A stretch of DNA of 64,000 nt from assembly GCA_963766765.1 (NCBI GenBank), contig CAVYBR010000001.1, forward strand, positions 62,001 through 126,000, given 5' to 3'. The notes under the pieces are model-generated. The model had not been told where the DNA came from, did not search any database, and worked only from the letters and a program-made list of their open reading frames with translations. Source of the DNA: JACCQS01 sp963766765. Lineage in GTDB: Bacteria; Actinomycetota; Actinomycetes; Mycobacteriales; Geodermatophilaceae. Numbering within the stretch: the first letter of the stretch is position 1; each line of letters begins with the position of its first letter. This document shows, piece after piece, positions 59,099-64,000 of this stretch. The position numbers and the translations under genes are program-made.

Positions 59099-59988
59099 GT
59101 ACACCTGGCGCCATCATCGTCGGGTACGACGGCAGCGATCGCGGCGAGGATGCCCTCGTTCTGGGCCGGCGGCTGGCCAGGACCTCGGGCGATCGACTGG
59201 TCGTGACCACCATCCATCCGCAGGAGGCGGCGCACAGTCTCGGCGCACTCGATACCGAATGGGTGGCGTACTTGCGCGAGCAGGCTACGGAGACCATCGA
59301 GGGGGCCAAACGCTTTCCTGGTGCGCCGGAGGATATCGAGACCACATACGAGGTTCGCGGCGCTTCGTCGGCCAGCCGGGGTCTGGACGGCCTGGCCGAG
59401 GAATATGACGCGGACACCATCGTGGTCGGCTCGAGCCGGCGCGCCGCACGTCGTCGAGCCCGTCCGGGAAGCACAGCCCAGCGTCTGCTGCACGGCTCAG
59501 CCAGCGCGGTGTCGGTGGCCCCCAAGGGATACCGTGAGTCAACCGCCGACCCGCTGGCTCGAATCGGCGTCGCTTACCTCGACACCCCGGACGGTCAGGT
59601 GGCGCTGCAGTGCGCCGTCGCCCTCGCTCAGCACAGTGGTGCGAGTCTGCACCTCTACACGGTCAGCGCGCGCCGCGCCGAACGATTCGCTCCCCTTGTC
59701 GGCGACGAGGCCGAGGACGGGTTCCTGCTCGAGGCACGGGCCGGGCTCCAGCACGCACTGGACCAGGCACGGGCCTCCGTACCGGAAGGGATCGATGCGC
59801 ACGCCACCCTGCTCACCGGGGACGTGGCCGATGCCCTGGGTGCCCTCGATGATCGCGACATCGACTTCCTCGTCTGTGGCTCCCGCGGCTACGGGCCGGT
59901 CAGCCGGGTTCTGCTGGGCGGCGTCTCGGAGCGCTTGATCCGCCGGGCGTCCGTGCCGATGCTGGTCGTCCCACGCAGCGCCACCTGA
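59095..59988 (+). CDS. Two-domain universal stress protein
   Basis: 297 residues with two UspA domains. First domain: IIVGYDGSDRGEDALVLGRRLAR ... VVGSSRRAARRRARPGSTAQRLLHGSASAVSVAPKG; second: RIGVAYLDTPDGQVALQCAVALAQ ... VCGSRGYGPVSRVLLGGVSERLIRRASVPMLVVP with the G-x2-G-x9-G ATP-loop. Tandem Usp proteins next to transporters often gate or tune them; here it is translationally coupled to the amino acid permease. Confidence 0.9.
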   Translation: MSTPGAIIVGYDGSDRGEDALVLGRRLARTSGDRLVVTTIHPQEAAHSLGALDTEWVAYLREQATETIEGAKRFPGAPEDIETTYEVRGASSASRGLDGLAEEYDADTIVVGSSRRAARRRARPGSTAQRLLHGSASAVSVAPKGYRESTADPLARIGVAYLDTPDGQVALQCAVALAQHSGASLHLYTVSARRAERFAPLVGDEAEDGFLLEARAGLQHALDQARASVPEGIDAHATLLTGDVADALGALDDRDIDFLVCGSRGYGPVSRVLLGGVSERLIRRASVPMLVVPRSAT

Positions 59989-60017
59989 CACACCGGAAGG
60001 GCCGGTTCGCTACACAA

Positions 60018-60068
60018 CCGCCCCCATTGGGCGGCCGGATAGCGCCGGTTCGCTCGCCAACCGGCGCT
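60018..60068. terminator. Two hairpins between convergent genes
   Basis: CCGCCC/GGGCGG (60018-60034, 5-base loop) followed by a 10-bp stem AGCGCCGGTT/AACCGGCGCT (60041-60068, 8-base loop). No U-tract on either strand. The position between the convergent usp and deaminase genes suggests a shared termination or 3'-end structure. Confidence 0.5.
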
Positions 60069-60072
60069 GCGG

Positions 60073-61464
60073 TCACCCGTCCAGCGTCGACTGCATCCGG
60101 ATGGAGAGCATCCGATGCCGTACGAGCAGCTCGTCCAGGCCGGCCCGAACCGGCACACCGTCGAGGATGACCGGGTTCCCGGCGACGACCGTGTGCCGCG
60201 CGCTGCTCGGCCCGCAGCGCAGCCAGGCCTCGATCGGATCGCTGAGCGCACCGGCAAACGCCGGCCCCTCCAGCGACCAGACCACCAAGTCACCGCAGGC
60301 GCCAACTGACAGCTCACCGATCTCGCCCGTCCGGCCGAGGCATCCCGCGCCGCCCCGAGTCGCGATCTCCAGGGCGTCCCGGGCGGACATCGCGGCCGCC
60401 CCGTGTCGGAGCTTGCCCTGCAACATCGCGGTGCGGGCTTCCAGCCACAGGGATGCTGAGTCCGCCGACGCCGAGCCGTCGCACCCCAGCCCGACGGGCG
60501 CGCCCGCGGCACGCAGTTCGGCAACCGGCGCCAGGCCGCTGCCCAGGATCATGTTGCTGCTGGGGCAGTGCGCCGCACCCGTACCCCATGTCCCCAAGCG
60601 CGCCACCTCGTCGGCGTTCGGCCAGACGCAGTGCGCGATCCACGACCGCGCCGAGCCCCAGCCGACCTCTTCGAAGTAGTCCACCGGTCGCCGGCCGAAC
60701 ATCTGCAGGCAGAACGCGTCCTCGTCCTGGGTCTCGCAGAGGTGCGTATGCAGTCGTACGTCCAGCCGTTCGGCGAGTTCGGCGGTTGCGCGCATCAGCT
60801 CCGTGGACACTGAGAACGGTGAGCACGGAGCGAGCGCGATCCGCACCATGGATGCGGGGGACCGGTCGTGATGCAATTCGACCAAGCGCTGGGAGTCGGC
60901 CAGGATCTCGTCGTCGGTCTGCACGACCGAATCCGGCGGCAGACCACCGTCCTTGACCGACAGGGACATCGACCCGCGGGTGGGATGAAACCGCATCCCC
61001 AGTTCCTTGGCCGCCTGGATCTGGGCCGAGATCAGGTCCCCGGATCCCTCCGGATGCACGTAGAGATGATCCGTAGAGGTGGTCGCGCCACCCATGGCCA
61101 GTTCGGTGAGTCCGACGTACGTGCTGACGTAGGCGGCCTCTTCGTCCAGCCGCGACCACAATGGATAGAGCGTGATCAGCCAGTCGAACAGTCCACCGGT
61201 CAGCGCCGGCGCGAAGGCGCGGGTCAGGTTTTGGTACATGTGGTGGTGGGTGTTGACCAGCCCCGGCGTCACCAGGCAACCGGCAGCATCCAGGATCCGT
61301 GCGGCCGAAGGCGGCGGGTCTGCTGCGCCGCCGAGTGCATTGACGACGCCATTCGTGATCGCAACCCAGCCGCCAGGGATCTCGCGGCGCCGATCGTCCA
61401 CGGTCGCCACGAGCTCAGCGCCCCGGACGAGCAGGTCGGCGGTCGGTGTCGCGGGCTGGCTCAC
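60073..61464 (-). CDS. 8-oxoguanine deaminase-like amidohydrolase
   Basis: 463-residue cyclic amidohydrolase. Motifs: GLVNTHHHMYQNLTRAFAP (metal His), HTHLCETQDED, IAHCVWPNADE, and VGLGCDGSASADSASLWLEAR for the later ligands. The HMYQNLTRAFAPALTGGLFDWL stretch is characteristic of 8-oxoguanine deaminases. It lies divergently next to xanthine-dehydrogenase-type genes, as expected for purine breakdown. GTG 61464 is 7 bases after CATGAT; ATG 61476 is an equally plausible start. Confidence 0.85.
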   Translation of the reverse strand: MSQPATPTADLLVRGAELVATVDDRRREIPGGWVAITNGVVNALGGAADPPPSAARILDAAGCLVTPGLVNTHHHMYQNLTRAFAPALTGGLFDWLITLYPLWSRLDEEAAYVSTYVGLTELAMGGATTSTDHLYVHPEGSGDLISAQIQAAKELGMRFHPTRGSMSLSVKDGGLPPDSVVQTDDEILADSQRLVELHHDRSPASMVRIALAPCSPFSVSTELMRATAELAERLDVRLHTHLCETQDEDAFCLQMFGRRPVDYFEEVGWGSARSWIAHCVWPNADEVARLGTWGTGAAHCPSSNMILGSGLAPVAELRAAGAPVGLGCDGSASADSASLWLEARTAMLQGKLRHGAAAMSARDALEIATRGGAGCLGRTGEIGELSVGACGDLVVWSLEGPAFAGALSDPIEAWLRCGPSSARHTVVAGNPVILDGVPVRAGLDELLVRHRMLSIRMQSTLDG

Positions 61465-61545
61465 CGCAGGGATCATGCCAAGCCGGCGTCGTCGCGGTCG
61501 AGCCAGCCGGTATCTGCCGGTCTCCTGCCCGTACCCGATGTCGCC

Positions 61546-61551
61546 TAGGGT
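61546..61551 (+). promoter_or_regulatory. -10 element TAGGGT for the xanthine-dehydrogenase-type operon
   Basis: TAGGGT is 6 bases before GTG 61558. It drives three overlapping genes. Confidence 0.6.
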
Positions 61552-61557
61552 CGCCTT

Positions 61558-62424
61558 GTGCCAGTTCTCACGCCCACGTCGGTCGACGAGGTGCTCGCCC
61601 ATCTCGACGAGCGTCCCGACGCGCTGTTGTTGTCCGGCGGCACCGACGTCATGGTCGAGATCAACATGGCCCATCGAAAGGCGCCGCTCGATGTTGTGGC
61701 TCTGCGGCGGGTCGAGGAACTACGTCTATGGCAGCACAACCCGGCCAATGGCACCGGCGGGGAAACAGTGACGATCGGCTCGGCAGTGCCGTACGCGGAG
61801 ATGGAGCACGGGAAGCTTGCCGAACTCTTTCCCGCGCTCGCCGAGGCGGCGCGCACCGTCGGGTCGCCGCAGATTCGCGCGGCCGGAACCCTCGGCGGCA
61901 ACCTGGGCACCTCCTCCCCGGCCGGTGACGGCCTGCCAGTCCTGTCGGCTTTGGACGGTGTCGTGCACGTGCGATCTGCGTCGGGCAGCCGCGACGTGCC
62001 GTTCGGCGAGTTCATGGTCGGCGTCAAGAAGAACATCCTCCAGCCGGGGGAGTTGATCACCGGCGTCACGCTGCCCGTACGTCGCGGTTGGCAGGGTTAT
62101 GCGAAAGTCGGCGTACGGAACGCGATGGTGATCGCCACCGCCTCCGCATGCCTGGCGATGGACCGGGACGGCGGCACCGTGAGCCTGGCACTGGGTGCCG
62201 TAGGACCCACCATCCTGCGCTGCACCGGGGCAGAGACATGGCTGGGCGAGCACACCGATCTCGCCGCCGACCCGCTCGAGATCAGCGAGGCGCTCGTCGC
62301 CGAATTCGGTCAGCGAGCAGCGACCGAGGCCCGACCGATCGATGACCACCGCTCTACGGCTGTCTACCGCACCCATGCCGTAGGCGTACTTGCGAGCCGA
62401 CTACTGAGGAGGGCTTGCGCGTGA
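61558..62424 (+). CDS. FAD-binding subunit of a xanthine dehydrogenase-type enzyme
   Basis: 288-residue CoxM/XdhB-like protein: LLSGGTDVMVEINMAHRKAP, VTIGSAVPYAEMEHG and GSPQIRAAGTLGGNLGTSSPAGDG form the FAD site; the C-terminal CO_deh_flav_C part follows. It carries electrons from the 2Fe-2S subunit to FAD. It overlaps the next gene by GTGA; with the deaminase next door the likely substrate is a purine such as xanthine or hypoxanthine. Confidence 0.9.
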   Translation: MPVLTPTSVDEVLAHLDERPDALLLSGGTDVMVEINMAHRKAPLDVVALRRVEELRLWQHNPANGTGGETVTIGSAVPYAEMEHGKLAELFPALAEAARTVGSPQIRAAGTLGGNLGTSSPAGDGLPVLSALDGVVHVRSASGSRDVPFGEFMVGVKKNILQPGELITGVTLPVRRGWQGYAKVGVRNAMVIATASACLAMDRDGGTVSLALGAVGPTILRCTGAETWLGEHTDLAADPLEISEALVAEFGQRAATEARPIDDHRSTAVYRTHAVGVLASRLLRRACA

Positions 62425-62921
62425 CGACTGCCGGCGAACCGGAGATCTACCGGCTGACGGTGAACGGCGAATCCCACGATGTTCAAGACGCCTGGTTGGG
62501 CGAAAGCCTGCTGTATGTACTGCGCGAACGGCTCGGGCTGCCCGGCTCCAAGGGTGCCTGCGAGCAGGGGGAGTGCGGCAGCTGCACGGTCTTGCTCGAT
62601 GGAGCCGCCATCTGCGCGTGCCTGGTCATGGCCGCATCGGCAACCGAGGCAGACATCGTCACTGTGGAAGGCATTGGCGCCCCGGGCGGGCTGACCGACG
62701 TACAAACCGCGTTCCTCGACGAAGGGGCGGTGCAGTGCGGATTCTGTACGCCCGGTCTCATCGTCGCCGTTCACAACCTGCTGGACAACAACCCGAAACC
62801 GACGGCACTCGAGACTCGAGAAGCCCTGTCCGGCAACATCTGCCGCTGTACCGGATACGGCCGAATCTTCGCCGCTGTGGACGCTGTTGTCGCGAGTCGG
62901 TCTGAGCAGGCGCAGCGATGA
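62421..62921 (+). CDS. 2Fe-2S subunit of a xanthine dehydrogenase-type enzyme
   Basis: 166-residue CoxS/XdhC-like protein with two clusters: plant-type motif GACEQGECGSCTVLLDGAAICAC and the helical domain QCGFCTPGLIVA ... GNICRCTGYGRI. It relays electrons between molybdenum and FAD. GTG 62421 overlaps the preceding stop, which fits better than TTG 62415. The next subunit overlaps its stop by ATGA. Confidence 0.92.
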   Translation: MTTAGEPEIYRLTVNGESHDVQDAWLGESLLYVLRERLGLPGSKGACEQGECGSCTVLLDGAAICACLVMAASATEADIVTVEGIGAPGGLTDVQTAFLDEGAVQCGFCTPGLIVAVHNLLDNNPKPTALETREALSGNICRCTGYGRIFAAVDAVVASRSEQAQR

Positions 62922-64000
62922 CCGACGTCTCCGCACCCACGAGCACCACGAGCACGGCGACTACAACAGCGACCGAGCTGCGCCCGGGCGAGCTCGGGAC
63001 CAATGCCACGCGGCCGGACGGCGTCCCGAAGGTCCAGGGCCGGTTCGCTTTCTCCAATGATCTGTGGGCCGAGGGGATGCTCTGGGGAGCCACGCTGCGC
63101 TCCCCGCACCCGTACGCCCGGATCCGCTCGATCGACGTCACCGGAGCGTGGAAGATCGCCGGAGTCGAGACGATCCTGACCGCCGAGGACGTACCAGGTC
63201 AGGCGACCTACGGTCTGATCAGCCATGACCAGACCGTCTTCGCAACCGAATTCGTGCGCTATCGCGGCGAACCTGTGGCTGCGGTGGCCGCCGATCATCC
63301 AGAGACGTGCCGCCGCGCTTTGGCCGCCATCGTCGTCGACTACGAGGTCTTGGAACCGCTGACCGATCCGGAGGAGTCGATCGCCGGTACGCGGGACCCG
63401 ATCCACCCGGACGGAAACCTGATCCGGCATCAGCGCATCCTGCGCGGCGATTCGGAGGCGACCGGCCCGATCGTCGTCGAGGGTACGTACGAAATCGGCA
63501 TGCAGGACCAGGCGTTCCTCGGTCCGGAGGCCGCACTTGCCGTGCCCGATGACGACGGCGCCGGGCTCGAGCTCTACATCGCCACGCAGTGGCTGCACGA
63601 GGATCGCAAGCAGGTCGCTGCCTGCCTCGGGATGCCCGAGGAGAAGGTGCGCCTGGTGCTGGGGGGGGTGGGTGGCGCCTTCGGCGCGCGGGAGGACATC
63701 AGCCTGCAGGTGCACTGCAGCCTGCTGGCGCTGCGCAGCGGGCGGCCGGTCAAGATGCAGTACGGCCGGGAGGAGAGCTTCTACGGCCACGTCCACCGGC
63801 ACCCGGCCAAGATCTGGATGCGGCATCACGCCGAGTGCCGACGGGGAGATCATCAAGATCGAAGCTCGGATGGTGTTCGACGGCGGCGCGTACACCTCGA
63901 CGTCGCCGGCCGTGCTCATCAACGGCGTCACGCACGCTCAGGGGCCGTACCGTTGCGCGAACGCGGTGGTCGACGGCTAGGCGGCCCGTACCAACAACCC
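62918..64000 (+). CDS. Molybdopterin subunit of a xanthine dehydrogenase-type enzyme, 3'-truncated and frameshifted
   Basis: First 360 or so residues of an aldehyde-oxidase/xanthine-dehydrogenase large subunit. LGTNATRPDGVPKVQGRFAFSNDL, HPYARIRSIDVT, GVETILTAEDVPG, YRGEPVAAVAADHPE and LVLGGVGGAFGAREDISLQVH are family motifs. At about 63830 the frame is lost in HHAECRRGD; skipping one base restores ADGEIIKIEARMVFDGGAY, which runs to an in-frame TAG at 63978 where the family has Tyr. Both defects lie in the last 200 bases of the window; the gene continues beyond. Confidence 0.85.
   Translation, partial: MTDVSAPTSTTSTATTTATELRPGELGTNATRPDGVPKVQGRFAFSNDLWAEGMLWGATLRSPHPYARIRSIDVTGAWKIAGVETILTAEDVPGQATYGLISHDQTVFATEFVRYRGEPVAAVAADHPETCRRALAAIVVDYEVLEPLTDPEESIAGTRDPIHPDGNLIRHQRILRGDSEATGPIVVEGTYEIGMQDQAFLGPEAALAVPDDDGAGLELYIATQWLHEDRKQVAACLGMPEEKVRLVLGGVGGAFGAREDISLQVHCSLLALRSGRPVKMQYGREESFYGHVHRHPAKIWMRHHAECRRGDHQDRSSDGVRRRRVHLDVAGRAHQRRHARSGAVPLRERGGRRLGGPYQQP

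Overview
The window is a stretch of chromosome from a high-G+C actinobacterium. The evidence is GTG-rich starts, many GTGA/ATGA overlaps, an actinobacterial tmRNA tag (AKKSSADNSQRDFALAA), and two gene blocks that match the mycobacterial order (prfB-ftsE-ftsX-smpB and pncB/clpS-DUF2017-mec-cysO-cysM-murI-MBL-rph-rdgB). I cannot name the genus. There is no phage, insertion sequence or CRISPR array; the content is housekeeping plus small accessory genes.

Layout. 1-2.6 kb: the end of a Tad/Flp pilus cluster (TadB, TadC, pilin, two TadE-like). 2.7-12.4 kb: a PadR regulator, prfB, ftsEX, smpB, a metal hydrolase, a FetB-like permease, a DksA-like zinc protein, twin double-GNAT genes, a SnoaL protein, a NYN-like protein, a tiny membrane protein and the tmRNA gene. 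12.4-27 kb: a GGDEF protein, a large secreted phosphoesterase, MarR/VOC genes, a histidine phosphatase, a fused E1 dehydrogenase, an MFS transporter, PiT/DUF47 phosphate uptake, a MauE-DsbA-SCO1 redox group and tRNA-Ala. 27-38 kb: DUF1232, a PCD/VOC protein, SRPBCC, photolyase, an M20 hydrolase with a possible leader peptide, a split P-loop ATPase/TPR protein, DUF3467 and a rhodanese/cysteine dioxygenase pair. 38-49 kb: ctaD, serB, NAD salvage (pncA-pncB), and the cysteine-from-phosphoserine block with murI, rph and rdgB. 49-64 kb: two large secreted proteins, GYD, tRNA-Leu, DUF3618, Bcp, cupin/TetR, an APC permease with a Usp protein, and a purine-catabolic group (8-oxoguanine-deaminase-like, xanthine-dehydrogenase-type subunits).

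Two features run through the window. First, about 19 genes begin 6-8 bases after a TAnnnT hexamer, the signature of leaderless transcripts; this also fixes many start codons. Second, several otherwise well-conserved genes have broken frames: serB twice, murI once, the ATPase/TPR gene once, the terminal molybdopterin subunit once plus a stop, and an E1 gene with no usable start codon for its conserved N-terminus. Either the assembly carries single-base indels or several genes are decaying; read-level checking would decide.

The most intriguing protein is the P-loop ATPase with a 12-unit repeat array and an unnamed C-terminal domain (32.8-36.4 kb). Its architecture resembles NLR-like bacterial sensors, but no function is shown.
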